DNA of 64,000 bases from an uncultured Leifsonia sp. (GTDB taxonomy: Bacteria > Actinomycetota > Actinomycetes > Actinomycetales > Microbacteriaceae). Made by a program: the position numbers and the translations under genes. Under the pieces are notes generated by a model. It was not told the origin of the DNA, did not search any database, and was given only the letters and a program-made list of their open reading frames with translations. Within the stretch, counting starts at the first letter, position 1. Every line of letters starts with the position of its first letter. The stretch covers positions 1-64,000 of the forward strand of contig NZ_CAMFLC010000017.1 in NCBI RefSeq assembly GCF_945957465.1, in the 5' to 3' direction. This document shows positions 32,597 through 40,916 of the stretch, in pieces.

Positions 32597-32630
32597 GACT
32601 GCGCGCCTCGGCCCATCTAGAGGTGAAGGC
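32597..32630 (+). promoter_or_regulatory. shared transfer/pilus element S1
   Basis: GACTGCGCGC, seven bases, CATCTAGAGGTGAAGGC. It matches S2-S4 with identical spacing and is preceded by GAAAAGTGTGC. Sits between the 264-aa gene stop and the adhesin start (about 60 bases upstream). Likely the promoter or activator site of the adhesin and pilus-ATPase genes. Confidence 0.75.
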
Positions 32631-32692
32631 GGGAACCCTAGCTCCTGCCCTGACCTCCGCCTCCACCCGAGCGGGAAAGGACCAGTCGCAGT

Positions 32693-35455
32693 ATGAAATC
32701 CGGGAACGAGAACATCCGACGGCGCCGGTTTGCCGGCCTGTCACCCGAGCGAGGGCGGCACACGCCGCTACCGCGACGCCGGCATCGCAAGTCGCCGATC
32801 ATGAAGCGACTGCAGCGGCTCGCGCTCAGCATCGGCGCGTTCGCCGTCGTCGGCGCCATCGGCATGGGGACGCTCGCTCCCGCTGAGGCAGCATCCACCG
32901 GCGCCGGCTACAGCGGGATCACTCCCGAGGGCGGGTACCTGGGCAACTACATCGTCCCGGACGGCTCTCGCGCCTACTGCATGGATTCGTCAGCTGACTG
33001 GCCGAGCGGAGCCACCGGGGGCGCCTCTCTGGTCGGCGCGCTGACCACCGAGATGGGTGACCCTCTGAGCAGCTCCGTGCTGCAGCGGCTCAACTACGCA
33101 CTCACCAGGTGGGGCCAGACCGCCGACGCCACCCAGGCGGCCGCGGTGAACGCCTACGTTTACGCGTACACGTCCACCTGGGCGCACTACAACGGCCAGG
33201 GCTACAACACCGGCGTCCACTACATCGACGGCAACCAGACAGTGCTCGGCGCGTTCAACTACATCTGGGACCAGACAGAGACCCAGTACAACCAGCCCCA
33301 GAACGTTCCCGCCCTAACCGGCTCGATGAGCTTCAGCGTCGACAACAACAACTACACGGGCTCGCTGCGGGTGGTGAACCTCCCAGCCGGAGCGACCGTC
33401 AACCTGCAGCTGACCAACGGCATCTTCACCGATTCGGGGAGCAGCGCCAAGAACGGTGTCGGCAACGGCACCTACCCCGTCAACGGCGTCCCGACCGACG
33501 GCACCCCGTTCTACAAGATCAGCGCCACGGGCAACGTCAACGCACCAGCCGGGTGGACCTACGACGGCAACGTCACGATCTACTACACCGGCGGCCAGCA
33601 GCGCGTCATCAAGGCGGGAACGACGAGCCCGCAGCGCGCCAACTACACCATCAGCGCCAGCGACCCCGTCGAGCGCTCCACCCTGTTCTCCCCGGTCGTC
33701 ACGACCGCCGTTCAGGGCCGATTCGTCGCCGAGGGAGGCAGCTTCACCGACACTCTGCAGGCCGACGTCGCGGCCGACTCGCAGCCTTGGCGGCAGACCA
33801 CGTCTGGGCGCTACATCCCCGTCGTTGCCAAGGGCACGCTCTACGGGCCGTTCGCCGACCAGCCCACGCCGTCAGCGACCGTCCCGGTTGATGCACCGGT
33901 GGCCGGCACCGCGACGGTGACCCTCAACGGCCCGGGCCAGTACACGGCCCCCTCCGTGCTCGCAGCCAACCACGCGCCCGGTTTCTACCAGTGGGTCTGG
34001 GACATCGACGCCACCGATTCGTCTGTCGGAGCGCAGCTGTTCATGCCTGACGGATACCGGTGGGCCGATCAGTTCGGCCTGCAGGCAGAAGCGCACGTCG
34101 TCGCCGCCAAGCTCTCCGGGGTCTCGAAGGTGTCCGCGGACGAGGTCGGGTTCGGGCACGAGGTCTCGGACACGCTGACCGTTTCGCTCGACCAGGGCCT
34201 GTGGCCGACCATCGGTGGCGCACCGATCCCTGCGCACTTCCAGAACAAGACGTACTGGGTGGAGGGCGACGCCGCGCCCACTTCTGGTGACAGCATCCCG
34301 GCCGAGGCGAAGCTGTTCCACACGACGGACGTCACCGTGACCGCGCCCGGCGACTACAGCTCTGACAAGATCACCGCTCCACCGACGGCTGCTGGCTACC
34401 TGGTGAACGTGTGGTCGATCATTCAGGACGGTCCCGGGGCCGGGTACTTCGCGGACTGGACTGACGGATGGGCGACTCAGGGTGAGGTCACCAAGGTCTC
34501 CCCGCCCACGGTGTCGACGGAGGCGATCGCCTCGGTTGCGCTCGGCGACGAGACGAACGACACCGCCATCGTTGACGGCCAGATCCCCGCCCCTTACTGC
34601 GGCACTAGCCAGCCTGCTGACGGTGCAACGAGCTGCCCGAGCACGGTCACTTTCGCCGCCTACCTGCAGCACGACCTGGGCGACCAGCCGGTGTGCGAGG
34701 CGGACAACGAGGTGTTCAACTCCGGATATGTCCCTGAGGCCGAGCAGCCCGTTGCGCCGAACGCTGCGGCCGCAGGAACGCCGTCGCCCACGCCGACAGC
34801 TCCGGTCGAGCGCGACCCGGTGTACTTCTACAACAAGCCGGTCCCTGTCGATCAGGCGGGACGGTTCCCGTCCGCCGACGTGATCTTCAAGAAGGTCGGC
34901 GTCTACTACTGGGTGGCCACCTTCCGGACCGGTGACGGCACCGTCATCAACACGGGGGAGTGCGGCGACCAGAAGGAGAAGACCGTCGTTGCGGAAGACG
35001 ACGTGGTGACGAAGGCGACGCCTCGGGTGAGCATCGGCTCGAAGGGTCACGACACCGCCATGGTCACCGGAGTCATCCCGAAGAACGCCACGATCGAATT
35101 CGCCGTCTACAAGCAGCAGGGCTCCACCCCGGTCTGCACGGCGACGAACGAGGTGAAGGTGGGCAAGCCGCAGCCACTTCCCGCCACCGGCGAGTACGCG
35201 TCGGACGACTACACGTTCACCGACGCGGGCACCTTCTTCTGGGTGGAGACCGTTCGCAATGCGCGCGGCGAGGTCACCCACCAAGGCAAGTGCGGTGCCG
35301 ACGGTGAAACCACCATCGTCGACGCCCTCGCCCAGACCGGTTCCGACGAAGCGGCCTACCTGCCTATCGGTCTGGCCTTGGTCGGGATCCTCGGAGCGGC
35401 TGGGACCGTTCTCCTGGTCGCCACCCGTCGCAGCAAGCGCACCTCCACCAAGTAA
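32693..35455 (+). CDS. thioester (TQXA) surface adhesin with sortase-like tail
   Basis: 920 aa, ATG 32693 after GAAAGGA; an internal ATG (32801) would give a shorter signal peptide. Signal peptide MKRLQRLALSIGAFAVVGA... ends near PAEAAS (~67). The thioester domain has Cys96 in AYCMDSS and Gln148 in ATQAAAVNAY, the pair that forms an internal Cys-Gln thioester for covalent attachment to surfaces. Several Ig-like repeats follow (one begins VSTEAIASVALGDETND, another VSIGSKGHDTAMVTG). The C-terminal LAQTG, hydrophobic helix and basic tail resemble a class-variant sortase signal. No sortase is in the window. It may hold donor to recipient or to a host surface. Confidence 0.88.
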   Translation: MKSGNENIRRRRFAGLSPERGRHTPLPRRRHRKSPIMKRLQRLALSIGAFAVVGAIGMGTLAPAEAASTGAGYSGITPEGGYLGNYIVPDGSRAYCMDSSADWPSGATGGASLVGALTTEMGDPLSSSVLQRLNYALTRWGQTADATQAAAVNAYVYAYTSTWAHYNGQGYNTGVHYIDGNQTVLGAFNYIWDQTETQYNQPQNVPALTGSMSFSVDNNNYTGSLRVVNLPAGATVNLQLTNGIFTDSGSSAKNGVGNGTYPVNGVPTDGTPFYKISATGNVNAPAGWTYDGNVTIYYTGGQQRVIKAGTTSPQRANYTISASDPVERSTLFSPVVTTAVQGRFVAEGGSFTDTLQADVAADSQPWRQTTSGRYIPVVAKGTLYGPFADQPTPSATVPVDAPVAGTATVTLNGPGQYTAPSVLAANHAPGFYQWVWDIDATDSSVGAQLFMPDGYRWADQFGLQAEAHVVAAKLSGVSKVSADEVGFGHEVSDTLTVSLDQGLWPTIGGAPIPAHFQNKTYWVEGDAAPTSGDSIPAEAKLFHTTDVTVTAPGDYSSDKITAPPTAAGYLVNVWSIIQDGPGAGYFADWTDGWATQGEVTKVSPPTVSTEAIASVALGDETNDTAIVDGQIPAPYCGTSQPADGATSCPSTVTFAAYLQHDLGDQPVCEADNEVFNSGYVPEAEQPVAPNAAAAGTPSPTPTAPVERDPVYFYNKPVPVDQAGRFPSADVIFKKVGVYYWVATFRTGDGTVINTGECGDQKEKTVVAEDDVVTKATPRVSIGSKGHDTAMVTGVIPKNATIEFAVYKQQGSTPVCTATNEVKVGKPQPLPATGEYASDDYTFTDAGTFFWVETVRNARGEVTHQGKCGADGETTIVDALAQTGSDEAAYLPIGLALVGILGAAGTVLLVATRRSKRTSTK

Positions 35456-35456
35456 C

Positions 35457-35502
35457 GAGACCAGGGCGCGGACGGCCACCACCGTCCGCGCCCTCTGGTC
35501 TC
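35457..35502 (+). terminator. hairpin after the adhesin gene
   Basis: GAGACCAGGGCGCGGACGG (35457-35475) pairs with CCGTCCGCGCCC-CT-CTGGTCTC (35482-35502), a 19-bp stem with a 2-base bulge. Located directly after the stop and 25 bases before the next start. It could lower read-through into the pilus ATPase genes. Confidence 0.65.
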
Positions 35503-35526
35503 ATCAGCCACACGGAAGGATCAACC

Positions 35527-36714
35527 ATGACTCTGCTCGAAGACACCTATGCACCGGCGGTCGCCCCGGCAGTCCCAGCGACGGAGACCCCGTTCGACGC
35601 GGCCCTGGCGCAAATCCGGGACGGGTCACTCTCCGACTACACCGGCGATGTGTTGTCTGCGCTGATCGAAGCCGGAAGCCATGACGTCCACCTGACCATG
35701 AGCTCCGGCAAGGCCGGCACCCGTCAGATGCGGGTGCAGGTGCGATTCGAGGGCGAGATTCACGACGTCGTTACCTACGACGCGGAGGCTTCTGCTCGCC
35801 TGTTCGGCTCCGTCAAGAACCAGGCCGCCCTCGGAAGTCAGGCAGACTCGCCCAACTCCGTTAGCGGCAGCCTGCGCTTCACCCACAACGGGCGCGAGGT
35901 ACGGGCTCGCGCCGAACGACTCCCGCTCGTCGACGGAGGGGAGAAGGTGAACCTGCGTCTCCCGGAGTCTCGTCCGCTCCGTTCCATCGACGAGCTCTCC
36001 TTCACGACCATCAACCGGGCGCAGGTGGACGCGTGCCTCCGCATGCCGCGTGGCCTGTTCCTCGTCGCTGGGCCGATGAACGAAGGCAAGTCATCCACGG
36101 CGCAGACCCTGCTTCTGGACACCCTCAACCGGATCGGGGGAATAGCCGTGTCGGTGGAAGACCCGCCGGAGCGCATCCTCCCGGGCGTCGACCAGATCCC
36201 AGTCGTCGACACCGGAGACGCGGCCGCTACCTACGCGCACCACCTCGAGCACATCGTCCGGTCCGATGCCGACGTCATCTACATTGGCGAGATCCGCAAT
36301 GCCGCGACTGCGCGCATTGCGCAGCAGCTGTCCGAAGCGGGACGGCTCGTCATCTCCACGATCCATGCCAATGACGGCCTGACCGCGATGCGACGCATGC
36401 TCGAACTTTCCGAAGCGCCGCCCCTGGCGACCCTCAGCAGCATCATCGGCGTCCTCTCGCAGCGCCTCGTGCGCAAGGTGGCCTCCCGCGACGCTGGCAG
36501 GCGATACGTGGGGCGGCAGCCCATTCACGAAGTCCTGGTCAACAACGACCAGCTCGTCGACGCCATGGTCGAAGGCACGTCCGCCAGCGTGCTGCGCCAG
36601 ATGACCGCGGCCGCGTCCACGTCATTCGACCAGAACCTGCAGGAGCTGATCCGCGCCGGCGTCACCGATCAGGATCAGGCCGTGCGCACCATCGGCCGAG
36701 AGGTCGCCCTGTGA
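35527..36714 (+). CDS. PilT/PilB-type secretion ATPase 1
   Basis: 395 aa, ATG 35527 with GAAGGA upstream. N-terminal domain ~1-160; then Walker A GPMNEGKSS (182-190), VSVEDPPERIL, the Walker B region DVIYIGEIRN (~250) and STIHAND. This is the T2SS/type IV pilus ATPase family, closer to PilT than to PilB since it lacks the long N1 domain. Overlaps the next gene (GTGA), which encodes a second ATPase. The pair probably drives assembly and retraction of the plasmid pilus. Confidence 0.88.
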   Translation: MTLLEDTYAPAVAPAVPATETPFDAALAQIRDGSLSDYTGDVLSALIEAGSHDVHLTMSSGKAGTRQMRVQVRFEGEIHDVVTYDAEASARLFGSVKNQAALGSQADSPNSVSGSLRFTHNGREVRARAERLPLVDGGEKVNLRLPESRPLRSIDELSFTTINRAQVDACLRMPRGLFLVAGPMNEGKSSTAQTLLLDTLNRIGGIAVSVEDPPERILPGVDQIPVVDTGDAAATYAHHLEHIVRSDADVIYIGEIRNAATARIAQQLSEAGRLVISTIHANDGLTAMRRMLELSEAPPLATLSSIIGVLSQRLVRKVASRDAGRRYVGRQPIHEVLVNNDQLVDAMVEGTSASVLRQMTAAASTSFDQNLQELIRAGVTDQDQAVRTIGREVAL

Positions 36715-37817
36715 GCATCGCCCAGATCACCGAATGGATCGACCGCTTCGGCCGCGCGGACTACTCCGACCTACACCTGCTGGAGGGCCGCGCATTGTTC
36801 GCTGTGAAGCACCAGCAGACCCTCGCGGCGACCGAGGAGCCCCGGCTGGCCGATCATGCGGTCCGGGAGCTGGCGGACCTGCTCGTGCCCGGCGGCGCGT
36901 CCGCCCTGAATGCGAGCGGCTCGAAGCAGGCATTCGCATCGTTCGACGGCGGTCAGGCATTCCGTGCCCGCGTGACGTTCCGTACGGAGCTCGGCGGCCT
37001 CATGGCCACCTGCCGGCTCATCAACCGCTCTCTCCCGACGATCGAGAAGCTGGGGATCCCGTGGGCCATCGTCGAACAGGCAACCCAGCCCTCCGGGCTG
37101 ATCCTGTTCGCCGGGCCGACCAACTCCGGCAAGTCCAGCGCAATCGCCGCGATCGTCAACGCGATCAACCTCGAGCACGCCGTGCACATCACCACCATCG
37201 AGGAGCCGATCGAGTTCCAGTACCCGCACGCCACTGCCCTGGTGACCCAGCGGGAGGTGGGCACCCACGTCGACAGTTATGCCTCTGCCATCGAGAGCGC
37301 CAAGGGCGCGAATCCGCGCATCATCGTCGTGGGCGAGATCCGCAACACGGCGATCGCCAAAGCGGCGCTGTCAGCGGCGCTCTCCGGTCACCTGGTCATT
37401 TCCACCGTCCACGCCGGATCGGTCGAGGATGCCATCGCCGCGATGATCGCCTACTACCCGGCCGATGAGCAGCACCTGGCACGCGTCCAGCTCGCCCAGG
37501 CGCTGCGCACCGTCGTCGTTCAGAACCTTGTGCGCAAGGACGGCCCTTCGGTCGGCCACGACGAGCATCCTCTGGCCATGGTGCGCGAGTACGCCTTCAA
37601 CGACCTCTCCCTGGCCGCCATGATCCGCGGCGGATCCGGCAGCGACCTGCATCACATCCGGCAGCACCTCCACGGAGAGGGCCGGAAGCGGGGAATGGTC
37701 ACCAAAGAGGCGTCGCTGGCCGAGCTGGTCCGCGCCGGGAAGCTCAACGAGGCCACCGCGCGTGCACAGCTGACCGACCCCGACCGGCTCACGTCGGCGC
37801 TGCTACGGGCGGCCTGA
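36711..37817 (+). CDS. PilT/PilB-type secretion ATPase 2
   Basis: 368 aa, GTG 36711. Walker A GPTNSGKSS (~135-143), ITTIEEPIEFQYPH, RIIVVGEIRN and STVHAGS are all present, so it should be active. Closest to PilT by size and motifs. With ATPase 1 it makes a tandem pair of related but divergent motors. Next comes element S2 and pilC. Confidence 0.88.
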   Translation: MSIAQITEWIDRFGRADYSDLHLLEGRALFAVKHQQTLAATEEPRLADHAVRELADLLVPGGASALNASGSKQAFASFDGGQAFRARVTFRTELGGLMATCRLINRSLPTIEKLGIPWAIVEQATQPSGLILFAGPTNSGKSSAIAAIVNAINLEHAVHITTIEEPIEFQYPHATALVTQREVGTHVDSYASAIESAKGANPRIIVVGEIRNTAIAKAALSAALSGHLVISTVHAGSVEDAIAAMIAYYPADEQHLARVQLAQALRTVVVQNLVRKDGPSVGHDEHPLAMVREYAFNDLSLAAMIRGGSGSDLHHIRQHLHGEGRKRGMVTKEASLAELVRAGKLNEATARAQLTDPDRLTSALLRAA

Positions 37818-37853
37818 CTCCGGAGGCATTCGCTCAGAGCACGAAAACGTGCT

Positions 37854-37887
37854 GAGTGCGCGGGCAGGCACATCTAGAGGTGAAGGC
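37854..37887 (+). promoter_or_regulatory. shared transfer/pilus element S2
   Basis: GAGTGCGCGG, seven bases, CATCTAGAGGTGAAGGC, the same as S1, S3 and S4. Lies between ATPase 2 and pilC, 36 bases before the pilC ATG, and preceded by GAAAACGTGC. Suggests pilC and the pilins have their own start point in addition to read-through. Confidence 0.75.
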
Positions 37888-37922
37888 GAAGGAACAAGCA
37901 GCCTGCACCCGGAAGGAAGCCC

Positions 37923-39083
37923 ATGAGCGACGTACTCACTCTCGCCCGCCCGAGCGATCCCGCACCCGAGGCATCCTCGGACGTGACCATCGCGGCTCCT
38001 GCAGCTGAGGCCACGACGGACGCGCGAAAGAAGCGCCGACGCAAGACGCGGCCCCAGGACATGGCCCGCGTCCTGAAGGATCTCGCCAATCAGCTCGAGG
38101 CGGGTGTGCCCGAACGGGATGCATTGCAGAAGCTGGGGGAGCGGTCCAGCTCCGAGGTGATCGCCAGGTCGTACCTCGCAGCTGCCAAGGCCATGGATGC
38201 TGGCGACTCCATCGCCGACGCCCTCGGCGCGCAGACGGCCATCATCCCGCCGGTGGCGCGCGAGCTCATCAAGGCGGGTGTGACGCCGGCGACGCTGCAC
38301 GCCAACCTGCGGCGCGCTGCAGAGAACATCATCAAGTCGGCCGACGTGCGCGGAACGCTCAACCGGCAGCTGCGCAAGCCGATTGGCCTCCTGGCGCTGA
38401 CCATCGCCACGTTCTGGGGCATCATCTCCTTCGCCTTCCCGGACACGACGACGATGGGCAGCCAGACGGAGCTGATCATCCAGATCATGCGTGCGACAGC
38501 CAACACACTGGTGGTCGCCACGATCGCGGCACTGGTCATCGGCCTCGCCGTCCGCGCCTGGTGGAAGGCGTCCGGCAGCAAGAACCCGGCCTACCAACTC
38601 AAACTCGACCGGCTCCAGTTCCGGATCCCCACGGTCCGGGACATCCTGCGCCTGGACGCGGCATCGAAGCTGAGCGCGGTCCTGGCGGCCGCGCTCGACG
38701 CGGGACTGCCCGAAACAGAAGCGCTCCGGATCGCAGGGGAGGCCTCCGGCAGCCCCGCCGTCGCCCACCATGTCGCCGCTCACCTCGAGCGGATGGAGAA
38801 GGACGGTGCGCCACTGGTGGAGGTCCTCGACACCGAATACCTGCCCTGGACTCTCGCCGACCGAGTTGCCGGGCAGCTGACCCCCGCCAAGCGCGCCGAG
38901 GTGTTGTTCGCCTGCGCCGATGACTTCCAGACGCAGGCGTTCGAGGAGATGGCGGACTTTGGCAAGAAGGTCGCCGATCGCGTCGAGACCACCAGTCTGG
39001 TGCTGCTCGGAGCGATGATGATCGCGGTCATCGTCCCCCAGGTCATGGCGATTCTGTTCCAGGTGCAACAGATCAATGTCTGA
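37923..39083 (+). CDS. PilC/GspF-like inner membrane platform protein
   Basis: 386 aa, ATG 37923. A basic N-terminal region (ARKKRRRKTRPQDMAR) is followed by two related halves typical of GspF/PilC: LKDLANQLEAGVPERDALQ, then later AASKLSAVLAAALDAGLPETEALRIAG. Hydrophobic helices lie around residues 160-178, 195-220 and 360-382. It anchors the pilus motor to the membrane. Overlaps the prepilin peptidase gene by 8 bases. Confidence 0.87.
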   Translation: MSDVLTLARPSDPAPEASSDVTIAAPAAEATTDARKKRRRKTRPQDMARVLKDLANQLEAGVPERDALQKLGERSSSEVIARSYLAAAKAMDAGDSIADALGAQTAIIPPVARELIKAGVTPATLHANLRRAAENIIKSADVRGTLNRQLRKPIGLLALTIATFWGIISFAFPDTTTMGSQTELIIQIMRATANTLVVATIAALVIGLAVRAWWKASGSKNPAYQLKLDRLQFRIPTVRDILRLDAASKLSAVLAAALDAGLPETEALRIAGEASGSPAVAHHVAAHLERMEKDGAPLVEVLDTEYLPWTLADRVAGQLTPAKRAEVLFACADDFQTQAFEEMADFGKKVADRVETTSLVLLGAMMIAVIVPQVMAILFQVQQINV

Positions 39084-39576
39084 CCTCGTTGCGGGCGCTC
39101 CGCTGGCGGTCCTCCTGGTCACCGCCGGCCTACTGGTCGTCGCGGTGATCGACATCAAGACTCACGCGATCCACGGCGTCACGATTGTGTGCCTGGCCGC
39201 GGTCGCCATCCTCGGCCTCCAGGTCGACGGAGCATCGCCCGCGCAGCTGACCACCGGAGTTGTCGCCGGTTTGGCCGCGGTGGGCCTCCTGCTCGAGTAC
39301 ACCATCAACGCTCAGCCAGCCCTCGACGCACAGGGGCGCGGCACCGAGCAACAGATTGGCGCCGGTGACATCAAGGTGATCGGGATCCCGGTTGCTGTGT
39401 TCGCGGCCAGCAACCTCCCACTGGCGGCCATCTTCCTGGCGCTCTCGACCACGCTGCAGGCGGGACTGATCCGCGTCAGCGGCTCCCGCGCGCTGCCGAT
39501 GGGGCCCGCGCTGGCGATCTCCGCGTGCGTGAGCCTCTACTGGCTCACCCACGGCCTGTTCGGGGAGGTGATCTAA
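39076..39576 (+). CDS. A24-type prepilin peptidase (short form)
   Basis: 166 aa, multi-spanning. The two catalytic aspartates are recognisable: VAVIDIKTHAIHG (D26) and IGAGDIKVIG (D98, the GxGD motif). It lacks the N-terminal methylase/Cys domain of PilD, as in Flp/Tad and archaeal forms. It would cleave the pilins encoded next. Downstream is the major pilin candidate. Confidence 0.85.
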   Translation: MSDLVAGAPLAVLLVTAGLLVVAVIDIKTHAIHGVTIVCLAAVAILGLQVDGASPAQLTTGVVAGLAAVGLLLEYTINAQPALDAQGRGTEQQIGAGDIKVIGIPVAVFAASNLPLAAIFLALSTTLQAGLIRVSGSRALPMGPALAISACVSLYWLTHGLFGEVI

Positions 39577-39646
39577 CTCCCCGACAGCGACCAGCACCCA
39601 CCCGACCAACCCGACAAACCGACCCATCCACTAAGGAGAAACCCAC

Positions 39647-40048
39647 ATGCCCGCACTCAACTCAAAAGAAGGCATCGTCATGATGATCGTCTCCGCGATC
39701 ATCATCGGAATCGTTGGCTTCGCCTTCGGTCCCGGCTTCATCAACAGCTTCAAGGACAACGGCGCGTCGTCCTTCGTGTCCTCGGTCAACAGCCAGGAGA
39801 AGCTCTACAGCTCGACCCACGACGGCTACGCCGACGCGTCGACGCTCACCAGCACCGCCAACGGCGCCCCGCTCGTCGAGGTGCCCAAGGGCTACACGCT
39901 GAACGTCGCCGCCAGCGACACCGCCTTCTGCGCGGCCGTCAAGTCCGACAGCGGCCGCACGTTCTGGACGCATGGCAACAGCTCCAAGTCCTTCGACAGC
40001 CAGCCGTCGGCCGCGGACGCGGGGATTGCCTGCCCCGCAGCAGCCTGA
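39647..40048 (+). CDS. major pilin candidate (type IV pilin-like)
   Basis: 133 aa, ATG 39647 with AAGGAG upstream. Short leader NSKEG then a continuous hydrophobic helix IVMMIVSAIIIGIVGFAFG, as in type IV prepilins with cleavage after Gly9. The usual Glu at mature position 5 is absent. The globular C-terminal part has two Cys (FCAAVKS and GIACPAAA) that could form the D-loop disulphide. The hairpin after the gene would let it be expressed more strongly than the minor pilins. Confidence 0.78.
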   Translation: MPALNSKEGIVMMIVSAIIIGIVGFAFGPGFINSFKDNGASSFVSSVNSQEKLYSSTHDGYADASTLTSTANGAPLVEVPKGYTLNVAASDTAFCAAVKSDSGRTFWTHGNSSKSFDSQPSAADAGIACPAAA

Positions 40049-40059
40049 CCCGACGCCTT

Positions 40060-40083
40060 GGGGGCCGGCCTCGGCCGGCCCCC
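40060..40083 (+). terminator. hairpin after the major pilin gene
   Basis: GGGGGCCGGCC TC GGCCGGCCCCC, a perfect GC-rich palindrome 11 bases past the pilin stop. Likely partial terminator setting pilin dosage against downstream minor pilins. Confidence 0.7.
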
Positions 40084-40106
40084 ATTCAGCTTGCAGAGAG
40101 GACACG

Positions 40107-40916
40107 ATGAACAAGCAGACCAGGACCGCAACCGGCACCATCCGGCGCGCCCTGCGCGGTAACCGCGGCAGCATCCAGGACGTCATCTTCCTGGCTCTCG
40201 TCGGTACGCTGATCGCCGCAGCCAGCACGCGCGTCCTGCCGGGCGCGGCAGCGGTCCTCACTGCAACGGGGCTGCAAGCTGAGCGGCAGGCAGCGATCGA
40301 CGCGCTGGTCAGCGACAAGCGCAACGACACCGACTGGGGCACGGCCGCCGCGCCCACGACAATCCCGCTGACCGTACCCAGCGGCAAGAGCGTCAACGCC
40401 GCGGTATGGGCAACCAGCGACACGACAGGCATCACCTACTTCGCGGCCGCACCGAAGGAGCGGACCCCGAAGCCGGGGGCGTGCACCGGACCCTCGGCCG
40501 GTATCGATGACACCTGCCTGCACGCGCAACTCTTCCGCGCCTACGACGCAACCACTCTCATCCCCGCGCCGATCGTGCGCAAAGACCCGTCCGCGCCTAC
40601 TGCGATCGGCACGGTAAACACCAGCGTTGCCACCACCTCACCGATCCCGACCGACTCCTCGGTGCTGTCGCAGGTCGCGCCGGCGACCCCGCGCGCCTGG
40701 CGCTACCTGCTGAATGCCGCCTCCGTCGGCGCAGGCGGCGAACTCCGCTTCATCCAAGACGGAACCGTCCTTGCGACGATCCCGCTGGACAACACGGCCT
40801 CGAACTACTTCGGCACCATCCCGGCCCGCCCTGGCGGCGGAATCTGGCTGCAGGTCTCCGATGGCCCCGTACTCGTCAAGACCGTCCTCATCTACGACGC
40901 AGGAGTCATCTCATGA
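40107..40916 (+). CDS. minor pilin-like protein (269 aa)
   Basis: Starts ATG 40107 (MNKQTRTATGTIRR) after AGAGAGGA; the ORF-track start at 39972 overlaps the pilin gene. A basic leader ends RGNRG, then the hydrophobic stretch SIQDVIFLALVGTLIAAAS, like a prepilin. The C-terminal ectodomain has two Cys (KPGACTGPS, DDTCLHA) and is otherwise unrecognised. Coupled to the RCC1 gene by ATGA. Confidence 0.72.
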   Translation: MNKQTRTATGTIRRALRGNRGSIQDVIFLALVGTLIAAASTRVLPGAAAVLTATGLQAERQAAIDALVSDKRNDTDWGTAAAPTTIPLTVPSGKSVNAAVWATSDTTGITYFAAAPKERTPKPGACTGPSAGIDDTCLHAQLFRAYDATTLIPAPIVRKDPSAPTAIGTVNTSVATTSPIPTDSSVLSQVAPATPRAWRYLLNAASVGAGGELRFIQDGTVLATIPLDNTASNYFGTIPARPGGGIWLQVSDGPVLVKTVLIYDAGVIS

